From CBDULX01 sp965368175 (lineage in GTDB: Bacteria > Pseudomonadota > Gammaproteobacteria > SZUA-229), in contig CBDULX010000071.1 of the NCBI GenBank assembly GCA_965368175.1, positions 1-14,320 of the forward strand: a stretch of DNA of 14,320 nt, given 5' to 3'. The notes beneath the pieces were generated by a model. That model saw only the letters and a list, made by a program, of their open reading frames with translations, was not told where the DNA came from and did not search any database. How positions within the stretch are numbered: the first letter of the stretch is position 1; the number at the start of each line of letters is the position of its first letter. The position numbers and the translations under genes were made by a program. This document shows positions 1-8,610 of this stretch, one piece after another.

Positions 1-374
1 TCAGTTAAATAAAGTATCATTACCATGAATAATAATACACATGGCCTCAGCTCTGAACTAACTCCCTACGTACAAGTAGATCGAATCGCCCGCGACAATA
101 ATACTTATATGTACGTCGACGCGAATATTTGTACGTATACTCACAGTAGACAACACATAAAAGTTTTGGTTTTTATTCGCGTTTATTTGCGTTGTCGTAC
201 ATGGGTTGTACTAATGTCGCGTAGCGCAAGGATGCACAGGAGTGACCATTTGCGTTTTCTTTTTAAATAACCAAACCACCGATCCATACCCTCGAACCCA
301 TGCCAATGTATAAATAAGCCACCATATCTATATACTGGCCACTCTATTCAGCAATTCATTAAACTTTATCGATC
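1..374. other. Intergenic stretch with no supportable gene
   Basis: This is AT-rich DNA at the left edge of the window. An 81-codon open frame runs from 25 to 270, but it has no good ribosome-binding site, its composition looks unlike a protein (many Asn, Tyr, Thr and Arg, no domain), and it matches no family I recognise. The tetranucleotide GTAC occurs at 70, 111, 131, 197 and 208, which is denser than expected but without clear periodicity. I see nothing else here. Confidence 0.5.
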
Positions 375-403
375 TTCACAGGTCATTAGTGACTGTGTAT
401 AAA
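375..403 (+). promoter_or_regulatory. Candidate sigma70 promoter of the moxR-bat operon, overlapping a dyad
   Basis: A -35-like TTCACA (375-380) and a -10-like TATAAA (398-403) are separated by exactly 17 bases, each one mismatch from consensus. Transcription would start near 409-411. The spacer contains a dyad: CACAGGTCA (377-385) against TGACTGTG (390-397), eight pairs with one bulged base, an arrangement typical of a repressor or activator operator. A third related half-site, TGACCTGTGA, lies downstream at 457-466. No start site has been mapped; this is inference from sequence. Confidence 0.5.
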
Positions 404-417
404 ATTTCAGACTTGGC

Positions 418-457
418 GAGGGCAAGTATAGACTTTAAAATAGCCCTCATTTTTTTT
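418..457 (+). terminator. Intrinsic terminator or attenuator in the moxR leader
   Basis: GAGGGC (418-423) pairs perfectly with GCCCTC (443-448) around a 19-nt AT-rich loop, and is followed by eight T residues (450-457). It lies within about ten bases of the predicted transcription start and 27 bases before the moxR start codon. It could therefore attenuate the operon rather than close an upstream gene, since no upstream gene on this strand is visible in the window. The long loop makes the hairpin modest in strength. Confidence 0.5.
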
Positions 458-484
458 GACCTGTGATTCACTGGGGAAAGTTCT

Positions 485-1453
485 TTGTCACATCAAGAGA
501 CGGTACAACAATTAAAAAACTACGTTGGCCAGCACATCATTGGCCAGTCGGTGCTGATCAATCGCCTGCTCATCGCCCTGCTCGCCGACGGCCACTTACT
601 GGTGGAGGGAGCGCCGGGTCTGGCCAAAACCCGTGCCATTAAAGTATTGAGTGAAGGTATCGAAGGTGATTTCCATCGCGTGCAGTTCACGCCGGATTTG
701 TTACCCGCCGATCTCACCGGCACTGAAATTTACCGCCCCCAGGATGGCACCTTCAAATTCCAGCATGGGCCATTGTTCCACAATTTAATTCTCGCCGACG
801 AAATCAACCGGGCTCCGGCCAAGGTTCAGTCGGCATTACTGGAAGCTATGGCGGAACGACAGATTACCGTGGGTTCGATCACCTACAAGTTGCCCGAACT
901 GTTTCTGGTTATGGCCACCCAGAACCCGATCGAACAGGAAGGCACCTACCCCTTACCGGAAGCCCAGCTCGATCGATTCCTGCTGCATGTGTTTATCGAT
1001 TACCCCAATGTCGATGACGAAAAAGCCATATTGCAACTGACCCGACAGGAAGCCCGTGATGATCTACGGGAACCGGTGGCCATGGAATCGCCCATTAGTC
1101 AGGCCGATCTGTTTGCCGCCCGTAAGGATGTGCTGAACATTTATATGGCCGACAATCTGGAAGAATATCTCATCCAGTTGGTGCTCAGCACCCGTAACCC
1201 GGCTCCCTATGGCAAGGAGCTGGGTGACTGGTTGCAATATGGTGCCAGCCCTCGTGCCACCATGGCACTGGACCGATGCGCCCGCGCCCATGCCTGGCTG
1301 GATGGTCGAGACTTTGTCACCCCCGAGGACATTCAGTCCATGGCCCATGATGTTTTGCGCCACCGCATTATTTTAAGTTTTGAAGCGGAAGCCGAAGGCA
1401 TTACCAAAGATAAATTTATTGATGAACTGATCACACGAGTCGCCGTACCTTAA
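485..1453 (+). CDS. moxR: MoxR-family AAA+ ATPase
   Basis: A 322-residue cytoplasmic AAA+ ATPase of the MoxR class, thought to act as a chaperone-like remodeller of von Willebrand A (vWA) proteins encoded beside it. Walker A is GAPGLAKT (residues 42-49), Walker B LILADEIN (101-108) and sensor 1 ATQNP (144-148), followed by the LPEAQLDRF arginine-finger segment (157-165). A sensor-2 GASPRA motif lies in the C-terminal lid. Length is normal for the family. The start is TTG at 485: an in-frame stop at 464-466 rules out anything longer, and GGGGAAAG (473-480) is a well-placed ribosome-binding site. The stop TAA shares a base with the next ATG (TAATG), so the two genes are translationally coupled. 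It is the first gene of the six-gene bat operon. Confidence 0.95.
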   Translation: MSHQETVQQLKNYVGQHIIGQSVLINRLLIALLADGHLLVEGAPGLAKTRAIKVLSEGIEGDFHRVQFTPDLLPADLTGTEIYRPQDGTFKFQHGPLFHNLILADEINRAPAKVQSALLEAMAERQITVGSITYKLPELFLVMATQNPIEQEGTYPLPEAQLDRFLLHVFIDYPNVDDEKAILQLTRQEARDDLREPVAMESPISQADLFAARKDVLNIYMADNLEEYLIQLVLSTRNPAPYGKELGDWLQYGASPRATMALDRCARAHAWLDGRDFVTPEDIQSMAHDVLRHRIILSFEAEAEGITKDKFIDELITRVAVP

Positions 1454-2391
1454 TGAGTGAACCCCTCCGTCAGATTGAAGCCGACGATGTCATCCGGGTA
1501 AAACAATCGACCTTGATCGGCCTGCACCATGATGCTCAAAGCCTGCCACTGAAGTCGAAAAAAGTCAGCAGCCGACTCAGCGGCAACTACACGTCGGCCT
1601 TCAGGGGTCGGGGCATGGAATTCGATGAATCCCGTCCCTACCAGCCCGGTGACGATATTCGCTCCATGGACTGGAAGGTCACTGCGCGCACTGGTAAAGC
1701 CCATACCAAGGTATTTCGAGAAGAGCGGGAACGACCGGTTTTATTGTGGGTGGATTACCAGAGCAGCATGTTCTTTGGCACCCGCCAGTCATTCAAGTCG
1801 GTACTGGCCGCCAAAGCCGCCGCCTTGCTGGCGTGGAGCACGGCCCAGCATGGTGACCGGCTGGGAGGACTGATCTTTTCCGAACAGCACCATGAAGAAC
1901 TGCGGCCGCAGCGAGGCAAGGCCGCGACCCTGCATTTCATTAAAAAACTGGCCGAACACAAGGCCTGGGATGAGTTCCATGCGAACCCGCCTGGCACCGA
2001 ATCCACCACCCTGGCATTAAACCGCTTACGTCGGGTGGCCCGACCCGGCAGCCTGATTTTCCTGATCAGTGATTTCAGGCATCTGGATGATCAGGCCCAG
2101 TCTCAGCTGTCACAACTTGCTCGACATAACGATGTGGTGATGCTGTTCATTCACGATCCTCTGGAAGCCGAGCTGCCACCAGCCGGTTATTACCGGATCA
2201 GTGACGGGGCAACTGAAATTGGCATCAATACCCGCGACAAAAAACTCTGCGATAGCTACCACCAACGTTTCACCCAACATGAAGAATATTTGCAGGCACT
2301 GAGTCGTAAACTGGGCATTTATATGATGCCCCTGTGCACCGACCAGCCCTTGCTGGCCAGCCTGCAAAAAGGCCTGGGAATGAAACGCTGA
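1453..2391 (+). CDS. DUF58 domain protein with degenerate vWA-type MIDAS
   Basis: A 312-residue protein of the DUF58 family, the usual partner of MoxR ATPases. The DUF58 signature lies at residues 51-74 (GRGMEFDE, then SRPYQPGDDIRSMDW). The following vWA-like fold has DYQSS at 101-105 where a metal-binding vWA domain has DxSxS, and ISDF at about 205-208 where TDG is expected. The metal site is therefore probably not functional; as I recall, relatives of this type are similar. There is no signal peptide and no clear membrane helix, so it is probably cytoplasmic and may link MoxR to the membrane-bound Bat proteins. The ATG overlaps the moxR stop by one base, and the stop overlaps the next start (TGATG). 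Confidence 0.93.
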   Translation: MSEPLRQIEADDVIRVKQSTLIGLHHDAQSLPLKSKKVSSRLSGNYTSAFRGRGMEFDESRPYQPGDDIRSMDWKVTARTGKAHTKVFREERERPVLLWVDYQSSMFFGTRQSFKSVLAAKAAALLAWSTAQHGDRLGGLIFSEQHHEELRPQRGKAATLHFIKKLAEHKAWDEFHANPPGTESTTLALNRLRRVARPGSLIFLISDFRHLDDQAQSQLSQLARHNDVVMLFIHDPLEAELPPAGYYRISDGATEIGINTRDKKLCDSYHQRFTQHEEYLQALSRKLGIYMMPLCTDQPLLASLQKGLGMKR

Positions 2392-2897
2392 TGACAGCTC
2401 AAGTTCCGGCACCTATGCCTATGCCAGGTAATCAGCTACCTTTGCGCGATATCCATTTGCCCGATGCCATTAGCATCTGGCCACCGGCTCCCGGCTGGTG
2501 GCTGTTGCTCCTGCTGCTGATATTACTGGCGGTGTTGTTGCCAAAACTTATCCGTTATCTGAAACAGCCCAAGCCCAACAAGCTTGCACTGGCCGAGTTC
2601 AAGCAGATAAAGAATCAGTTCACGCAACAACAAAACCATCAACAGCTGGCCCGTGATCTGTCTGCCCTGTTACGTCGCATTGGCCTGACTTATTATTCCC
2701 GCGAACAGGTGGCCAGCCTCACCGGTGATGCCTGGCAACAGCAACTCAATGGCTTAAACCCACAGCAACCACTGACAGATGGTTTCATTAATACCATCAG
2801 CACTGCTGCCTACCAGCCAGACCCGGAACTGGACGCGCAAAGTTTGCTCAACAGCTGTGAACAATGGCTGAAAAACCTGCCCAGGAGACGGCCATGA
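2391..2897 (+). CDS. DUF4381 single-pass membrane protein of the bat operon
   Basis: A 168-residue protein with the DUF4381 pattern: a short Pro-rich N-terminus, the LRDIHLP motif (18-24), WPPAPGWW (30-37), one strongly hydrophobic helix at about 36-55, then a basic stop-transfer segment and a helical C-terminal domain. The family is uncharacterised but is found between the DUF58 and BatA genes in proteobacterial bat operons, where it is assumed to belong to the same membrane complex. The ATG at 2391 is preferred over a GTG at 2334 inside the upstream gene, because 2391 gives a TGATG overlap and restores the normal family N-terminus. The stop overlaps batA by four bases (ATGA). Confidence 0.88.
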   Translation: MTAQVPAPMPMPGNQLPLRDIHLPDAISIWPPAPGWWLLLLLLILLAVLLPKLIRYLKQPKPNKLALAEFKQIKNQFTQQQNHQQLARDLSALLRRIGLTYYSREQVASLTGDAWQQQLNGLNPQQPLTDGFINTISTAAYQPDPELDAQSLLNSCEQWLKNLPRRRP

Positions 2898-3880
2898 TCC
2901 AGTTCGTCTGGCCCTGGGCACTGGCCTTTATTGTATTGCCACTGCTGGTACGCTACCTGGTACCGGCCGCCAGCCGCCAGCAGGATGCAGCATTGAAAGT
3001 GCCCTACATGGGGGATTTTAATCTTCAGGCCTCCAGGGAAAATACCCTGGATGTGAAACGCTGGTCCTTAGTATTAGCCATACTGGCCTGGGTCTGTCTG
3101 GTCATCGCCGCCGCCCGACCGCAATGGCTGGGTGAGCAGGTGGAACTGCCCTTAAGTGGACGGGACCTGATGATGGCGGTGGACTTATCCGGCAGTATGC
3201 AGGCCGAAGACTTCCAGCTCAACAACCGTATGGTCAATCGCCTGCAGGCGTTAAAAGTGGTGGCCGGTGAATTTATCAAACGGCGCCAGGGTGATCGACT
3301 GGGGCTTATTCTGTTTGGTACCCAGGCTTATTTGCAAACTCCGCTCACCTTCGATCTCACCACGGTGAATACATTGCTACAGGAATCCTTCATCAATATG
3401 GCCGGTGAGTACACCGCCATTGGCGATGCCATTGGTCTGGCCATCAAACGCCTGCAAAATAAATCCAGCTCTTCCCGTGTACTGATACTGCTCACTGATG
3501 GTGAAAACACCGCCGGTGAAGTCGAGCCCATCAAAGCTGCAGAAATAGCAGCCGAACAGGGGATGAAAATTTACACCATTGGCATAGGTGCGGAATATGT
3601 TGAACAACGAAGTTTCTTTAGAACCTTCCGTTCCAAAAACAAGGCCATTGATGAGAAAACCCTCACAGCCATCGCCCAGAAAACCGGCGGCCGTTATTTT
3701 CGTGCCCGCGATACCCGGGAGCTGGAACAGATTTATCAACTGCTGGATGAACTGGAACCAGTCGAACAGAACAGCCAGAGCTTTCGGCCGATAACGTCTC
3801 TGTTCTACTGGCCGCTGGGACTGGCATTGCTACTGGCGACCCTGATCAGTTTGCTACGCCTGGGAGGACTTCGAGCATGA
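2894..3880 (+). CDS. batA: BatA-type membrane-anchored von Willebrand A protein
   Basis: A 328-residue protein with an N-terminal membrane segment (about 4-23), a second helix (about 57-75), a vWA domain (about 90-285) and a C-terminal helix (about 303-322), so the vWA domain should face the periplasm. The metal-ion-dependent adhesion site is complete: DLSGS (Asp97, Ser99, Ser101), Thr174 in GEYTAIGDA, and Asp202 in LLTDGEN. BatA proteins were named for aerotolerance in Bacteroides and are presumed clients or partners of MoxR. I chose the ATG at 2894, which has AGGAG at 2883-2887 six bases upstream and overlaps the previous stop as ATGA. The ATG at 2864 would overlap the upstream gene by 34 bases and add ten non-family residues. 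The stop overlaps the next start (ATGA). Confidence 0.94.
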   Translation: MIQFVWPWALAFIVLPLLVRYLVPAASRQQDAALKVPYMGDFNLQASRENTLDVKRWSLVLAILAWVCLVIAAARPQWLGEQVELPLSGRDLMMAVDLSGSMQAEDFQLNNRMVNRLQALKVVAGEFIKRRQGDRLGLILFGTQAYLQTPLTFDLTTVNTLLQESFINMAGEYTAIGDAIGLAIKRLQNKSSSSRVLILLTDGENTAGEVEPIKAAEIAAEQGMKIYTIGIGAEYVEQRSFFRTFRSKNKAIDEKTLTAIAQKTGGRYFRARDTRELEQIYQLLDELEPVEQNSQSFRPITSLFYWPLGLALLLATLISLLRLGGLRA

Positions 3881-5691
3881 TGGAATCCCTGCATCTGATA
3901 CGTCCACTCTGGTTGCTGGCTCTGATTCCTCTGCTGTTCATCAGCTGGCGGCTCTGGCATCGTCAGCGTCGTGGCGGTAACTGGCAGCGGGTGATCGACC
4001 CCATTCTGCTACCCCATGTGCTGATCGGCAATCCGGGCAAATCCAGCCAGTGGCCTGTCGTACTGTTTACTCTGGCCGGACTGCTGAGTATTCTGGCCCT
4101 GTCCGGCCCGGCCTGGAAACAGCTGCCGCAACCGGTATTCAAACAGCAGTCAGCCCTGGTACTGGTGCTGGATTTGTCCCGCTCCATGGACTCCACCGAC
4201 ATCAAGCCCAGTCGCCTGACCCGTGCCAGGCATAAGATTTCCGATATTTTAAAACGCCGTAAGGAAGGCCAGACTGCTCTGGTGGTGTATGCCGCCGGAG
4301 CCTTTACCGTCAGCCCCTTAACCGATGACACCCGTACCATAGAAAATATGATGAACAGCCTGGACACCGGCATCATGCCCGCCCAGGGCAGTGATCTGGG
4401 CCTGGGTCTGAAAAAAGCCATGCAGCTGATGAAAAATGCCAGCATTCACAAAGGTGATATTTTACTCATCACCGATGGTATTGAATCCACATCGACATCT
4501 TTTTTCGAACGGGTAAAATCTGAAGGCTATAGAATTTCCATACTGGCTGCAGGTACTGAACAGGGCGCGCCAATTCCCAACCAGGGTGGTTTTATAAAAG
4601 ATAATCACGGACGCATCGTGGTACCCAGGCTGGAACCGGAAAAATTACAACAGGCAGCCCGAGCCGGTGGTGGACGCTTTGCCACAATCCAGGCCAACGA
4701 TGACGATATTCAGTATTTACTGGCTGGACTGAACATAGATAAACTTGATGCCGACTCTGAAGCCACTGAACTTAAAACAGATGTCTGGCAGGAAGAAGGG
4801 CCCTGGCTGCTGTTACTGGTACTGCCCATCGCCGCGTTAGCCTTCCGTCGCGGTTATCTGGCGCTGGTCATCCTCATCATCCTGCCATTGCCTGAACCTG
4901 CAATGGCTTTAAGCTGGGATGATTTATGGAAAAATACTGACCAGCAGGCTTATGAATTATTACAGCAGAACCAGCCTGAACAGGCCGCTGACAAATTCAA
5001 TGACCCACAGTGGAAAGCTGCCGCTCAATACAGAGCCAAACAGTATCAGCAGGCACTGGAACAACTGGATGGCATCAATACTGCCGATGCTCATTACAAT
5101 CGCGGTAACAGTTTTACCCAGCTGGGCCAGCTGGATGAAGCCAGCAAAGCTTATGATCAGGCCCTGAAACTCGACCCCAATCATGAAGACGCCAGATTCA
5201 ACAAAAACCTGGTTGAGCAGATGAAACAACAGCAACAGCAGAACCAGGAATCTCAAAGCGGCGATCAGAATTCTCAGAAGCAGGAGCAGGACCAGGAACA
5301 GAACCAGCAACAGAATTCGTCTGAGAATCAACAGTCATCCGATTCTCAATCATCCTCACAAAAGGATGGACAGTCCGAAAATTCAGATTCGCAGGCACAA
5401 AATTCAGATGAGAACACGGATAAAAACGACTCGGAACAGCAGTCTTCACAATCGTCATCGGATAAAGAAACCGAACAACAGCAACAGACCGAAGCAGAAG
5501 AAACCGGGGAACCCGACGATAAAGATTCTCAGGCGACCAATGCCGCAGACTCACAACCCGATTTATCGGAACAGGCACGCCAGCAATGGTTAAGACAAAT
5601 TCCTGATGAACCGGGTAACCTGTTACAGAGAAAATTCCAGTATCAATATCGACAACAGAAACCGCAGCGGGACACCGGAGAAGCCTGGTAA
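3877..5691 (+). CDS. batB: BatB-BatC fusion: vWA domain, TPR and low-complexity tail
   Basis: A 604-residue protein combining what some bacteria encode as separate BatB and BatC. Membrane helices lie at about 8-24 and 58-76, a vWA domain at about 90-290, and paired hydrophobic segments at about 308-324 and 327-344. A TPR-like region (about 355-445, with AHYNRGNSFTQLGQLDEASK) follows, then a tail very rich in Gln, Ser, Asp and Glu (about 450-560). The protein ends in the conserved-looking WLRQIPDEPGNLLQRKFQYQ (571-590). The metal site has DLSRS (Asp99, Ser101, Ser103) and TDG (Asp200), with Ser172 where Thr is usual. GGGAGGA (3862-3868) is a strong ribosome-binding site for the ATG at 3877, which overlaps the batA stop. 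TPR and tail are probably periplasmic, for protein contacts. Confidence 0.93.
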   Translation: MMESLHLIRPLWLLALIPLLFISWRLWHRQRRGGNWQRVIDPILLPHVLIGNPGKSSQWPVVLFTLAGLLSILALSGPAWKQLPQPVFKQQSALVLVLDLSRSMDSTDIKPSRLTRARHKISDILKRRKEGQTALVVYAAGAFTVSPLTDDTRTIENMMNSLDTGIMPAQGSDLGLGLKKAMQLMKNASIHKGDILLITDGIESTSTSFFERVKSEGYRISILAAGTEQGAPIPNQGGFIKDNHGRIVVPRLEPEKLQQAARAGGGRFATIQANDDDIQYLLAGLNIDKLDADSEATELKTDVWQEEGPWLLLLVLPIAALAFRRGYLALVILIILPLPEPAMALSWDDLWKNTDQQAYELLQQNQPEQAADKFNDPQWKAAAQYRAKQYQQALEQLDGINTADAHYNRGNSFTQLGQLDEASKAYDQALKLDPNHEDARFNKNLVEQMKQQQQQNQESQSGDQNSQKQEQDQEQNQQQNSSENQQSSDSQSSSQKDGQSENSDSQAQNSDENTDKNDSEQQSSQSSSDKETEQQQQTEAEETGEPDDKDSQATNAADSQPDLSEQARQQWLRQIPDEPGNLLQRKFQYQYRQQKPQRDTGEAW

Positions 5692-5694
5692 ATA

Positions 5695-7398
5695 ATGAAC
5701 ATTATGATGAAAAGATACTCATTAATACTCATAGCCCTGACCTGCCTGTCACTGATTTCCGGTGCACTGCATGCGGCCACCATTACCGCACGCACCGATC
5801 GTAATCCGGTGCAGATGAATGAATCCATAAGACTGATATTTGAAGCCACAGGCTCGGTGGATGACGATCCGGATTTTTCTCCGCTGGAAAAAGATTTCGA
5901 TATCATTAATCAGAGCCAGAGCAGCAACATCAGCATTATCAATGGCAGTATCAACCGGCAAAAAACCTGGACCCTGATCATTATGCCAAGACAGCCAGGC
6001 GTATTTACCATTCCTTCAATCGAATTTGGCAAGGACAGCAGCCCGCAACTCAGGCTCATAGTAAAAGCAGTCAGTCAGGGCGCTACCACTGAAAACCAGC
6101 CATTTTTTACTGAACTTAAACTAGATACCCAGCAAACCTATGTACAGGGACAAATCATTGTCACCCAGCGCATTTACAGCTCATCCAATATTGCCCGTTA
6201 CGGCTTTGGTGAAATTAAAACCTCTGGCCCGGACAAGGTAATTGAAACTATCGGCGATGAAAAACAGTACCAGACCAAGCTCGGCAACACGCCCTATCTG
6301 GTAATCGAACGCAGCTATGCAATGTTTCCCCAGTCCAGTGGCACCCTGGAAATAGAACCTGCAATGGTCGAAGCCAGTGTGGTGACCACCTCCAGTAATT
6401 ACAATGACCCATTCCGCCGTAACACCACCATCAAACGTGCCCGCAGTGAAGGCCATAGCATTACAGTGAAGGATGTGCCCGCCAGCTTCCGTGGTAAAAC
6501 CTGGTTACCCGCCGCCGAAGTGCAACTGGTGGAACAATGGTCCGATGAAGATAAACAGTTCAAGGTCGGTGAACCCATCACCCGCACCCTGTCGATATTT
6601 GCCGATGGCCTGATGGGAGCCCAGTTACCCAAAATTCCATTAACCGAAGTGGATGGACTCAAGCAGTATCCCGATAAACCGGTTCTCAATGACAACAAAA
6701 AAACCGATGGCATTATAGGTGGCCGTCAGGAAAAAGTGGCCATCATTCCCACCCGCGCCGGAAGCTTTACCTTACCCGCCATTGAGCTACCCTGGTGGAA
6801 CACCAAAACCGGCAAACTGGAGATCGCACGACTACCGCAAAAAACAATTACCGTAGCGGGTGCTGCATCCACTCCCAACAAGGTACTGCCTTCCAGCAGC
6901 ACCACACCTTCAAGCACCGAGACTTCAGATTTAAGACTTCCGACTTCGGACTCCAAAGACTCCAGTGGCTGGATGTGGTTCAGCTTATTACTGGCTTCAG
7001 GCTGGTTGTTCACTACGGTTTATTTCTGGCTCAGGCTCAATACACCAAAAAATTCCGTGACCATCAAAAACAGAGTCGATGCACAGTCACTCAGCAAAGC
7101 CATGAAACAACTAAAGTCTGCCTGCCAGATGAATCAACCAGCAGCCTGCAAAGACGCATTACTGAACTGGGGTCGACAACTTTATGCCGATCAAACTGTA
7201 ACCAGTCTTGGGCAACTGGCCAAACTGACTGGAGAGCCTCTGGCTTCGATGATTCAGCAACTGGAATCTTCATTGTATGGTCGGAATACCAATGCATGGA
7301 ATAGTACTGGCCTGGTGGATGCCTGTCAGGTTTTGAGTGATGAACTCAACAAACAGAATTCGGCTGTTACTGGAAAGCTTGAGCCATTGTACAAATAA
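5695..7398 (+). CDS. batD: BatD-family periplasmic/membrane protein
   Basis: A 567-residue protein with a signal peptide (basic MMKR, hydrophobic core, predicted cleavage after ALHA at 27) and a long beta-rich extracytoplasmic region typical of the BatD family. The family-like stretch ERSYAMFPQSSG lies near 205-216, followed further on by a Ser/Thr/Pro-rich linker, one transmembrane helix (about 426-447) and a cytoplasmic helical domain. BatD is thought to form an envelope complex with BatA and BatB. It starts three bases after the batB stop. No strong ribosome-binding site precedes the ATG (nearest GGAG at 5677-5680), so coupling to batB translation is likely. An in-frame ATG at 5704 or 5707 would also leave a functional signal peptide. 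It is the last gene of the operon, and no clear terminator follows. Confidence 0.92.
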   Translation: MNIMMKRYSLILIALTCLSLISGALHAATITARTDRNPVQMNESIRLIFEATGSVDDDPDFSPLEKDFDIINQSQSSNISIINGSINRQKTWTLIIMPRQPGVFTIPSIEFGKDSSPQLRLIVKAVSQGATTENQPFFTELKLDTQQTYVQGQIIVTQRIYSSSNIARYGFGEIKTSGPDKVIETIGDEKQYQTKLGNTPYLVIERSYAMFPQSSGTLEIEPAMVEASVVTTSSNYNDPFRRNTTIKRARSEGHSITVKDVPASFRGKTWLPAAEVQLVEQWSDEDKQFKVGEPITRTLSIFADGLMGAQLPKIPLTEVDGLKQYPDKPVLNDNKKTDGIIGGRQEKVAIIPTRAGSFTLPAIELPWWNTKTGKLEIARLPQKTITVAGAASTPNKVLPSSSTTPSSTETSDLRLPTSDSKDSSGWMWFSLLLASGWLFTTVYFWLRLNTPKNSVTIKNRVDAQSLSKAMKQLKSACQMNQPAACKDALLNWGRQLYADQTVTSLGQLAKLTGEPLASMIQQLESSLYGRNTNAWNSTGLVDACQVLSDELNKQNSAVTGKLEPLYK

Positions 7399-7440
7399 TT
7401 TAATATCGTCTAAACAATTCAGTTAAGCTCAATACTTCAT

Positions 7441-8155
7441 TTGCAACATACATTAATTAGCAAGGTTATTCGAAGACCTGTTTCTTTTGCTGCCGGACTA
7501 TTCGGTAGGATACTTAACACAATTGCAGGTGGTGGTAGTTTTATTATTTTTCCGGCATTACTGTTTGTGGGAGTAGCCCCAATTAGCGGGAATGCTACCA
7601 ACACCTTTGCATCCTGTGCTGGATACCTGAACGGGGTATATGCGTTTCGATAAGATTTATACGCGCAAAAAGCAGAGTTAGTACAACTGATTCTTATAAA
7701 CCTGATCGGCGGCATCGTGGGTGCATGGTTGTTGCTGCGCACACCGGAATCTCTTTTTCGTAAAACGATCACCTGGTTACTCTTATTCGAAACCACGCTA
7801 TTTTTTTAGTGAAAAAAATTAAAAACTGAAATAGCTCTCCTCACATCCCCGCCATACCTTATCAATGGGCAGCTTATTACGGTTACTGATGTTACTAGCT
7901 GCATGTATTTATGGTGGCTTCTTTAATGCTGGTAAGGTGATCATCATCCTCAGTTATCTGGCAGTGGCGGATTATACCAGCATCAATACCATGAACGGCC
8001 TGTAACTACTCGTTTCTTCCACCGTATCACTCATCGCCATAACAGTAATGCTATATCTATTACTTCTTCATCGAGACCTATGCTGGATTATGCATGCTCG
8101 CAAAAAAATAAGACCATACGTTGCTAAAGGCCTGATATTGAAAGTCGCAATATAA
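7441..8155 (+). pseudogene. Decayed TauE/SafE-family sulfur-anion permease
   Basis: The conceptual translation resembles TauE/SafE permeases, presumed exporters of sulfite, sulfoacetate or related anions. The first half reads LNTIAGGGSFIIFPALLF and later SGNATNTFASCAGYLNGVYAFR, then stops at TAA 7651-7653. The same frame continues as DLYAQKAEL and IGGIVGAWLLLRTPESLFRK to TAG 7807-7809. The frame then shifts, most simply at a T7 run (7801-7807). After further stops at 7820 and 7832 the family resumes as ACIYGGFFNAG and INTMNGL, interrupted by TAA 8003-8005, and ends at 8153-8155. Total span of about 238 codons is near full length for the family, so the gene decayed by point lesions rather than large deletion. 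No convincing start or ribosome-binding site remains; the left limit is approximate. Confidence 0.85.
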
Positions 8156-8610
8156 CAAAACTCCTGGAAGTACAGGATATAAATATTTGATAATTTTTAA
8201 ACTCTTTGTTCAAGTTTAAATAAACAAAGCCAGCAGGGACATGTTCCACCAGAATCAGACATCATATGTGTAAAAGAATATTTAGAATTTCATTTCAAAC
8301 CTTACAAAAACATCTACTTTTTATAAATTAATACTATCTAAATTAATTGTGTCGCTGATGGAAGGCATAATATGCTTTCTCATCTTGAACGTAGATTAAT
8401 TTGATAATTCACTAGTACTGGCATGAATCCTTTAATTTTTCATTAATTTCTGCAAGCTAACGCACAGGCCGGGACCTTAACAGAAAACATTGCTTGCACT
8501 GGCACGATAATATAATTTAGAATTTCTCTGGCTGCCTGGAGTGACAAACCTGCTGATACTGTATCCAGGCATCACCACAAAACACATTCATAACAAGAAA
8601 AAGGATTGCC
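8156..8610. other. AT-rich intergenic region with weak promoter-like and repeat signals
   Basis: No gene is visible. A 12-base direct repeat ATTTAGAATTTC occurs at 8280-8291 and 8515-8526. CTTTGTT (8204-8210) and AACAAAG (8223-8229) form a perfect 7-bp stem without a T tract. A perfect -10 hexamer TATAAT (8511-8516) has only TTGCTT (8490-8495) upstream at a short 15-base spacing. It is the best promoter candidate for the lipoprotein genes, but weak. Confidence 0.4.
8533..8571 (+). repeat. 8-bp inverted repeat in the lipoprotein leader
   Basis: TGCCTGGA (8533-8540) and TCCAGGCA (8564-8571) are perfect inverted copies separated by 23 bases. They lie between the TATAAT at 8511 and the start codon at 8611, so they may form a leader hairpin or an operator. 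No T tract follows, which argues against a terminator. Confidence 0.4.

Noticed and set aside
25..270. 81-codon open frame at the left edge
   Set aside because: No usable ribosome-binding site, unprotein-like composition and no recognisable family; it is probably chance.
2334..2390. Upstream GTG start for the DUF4381 gene
   Set aside because: It lies inside the DUF58 coding sequence and adds 19 non-family residues; the ATG at 2391 gives the usual one-base overlap.
2864..2893. Upstream ATG for batA
   Set aside because: A better ribosome-binding site (AGGAG, 2883-2887) and an ATGA overlap support the ATG at 2894.
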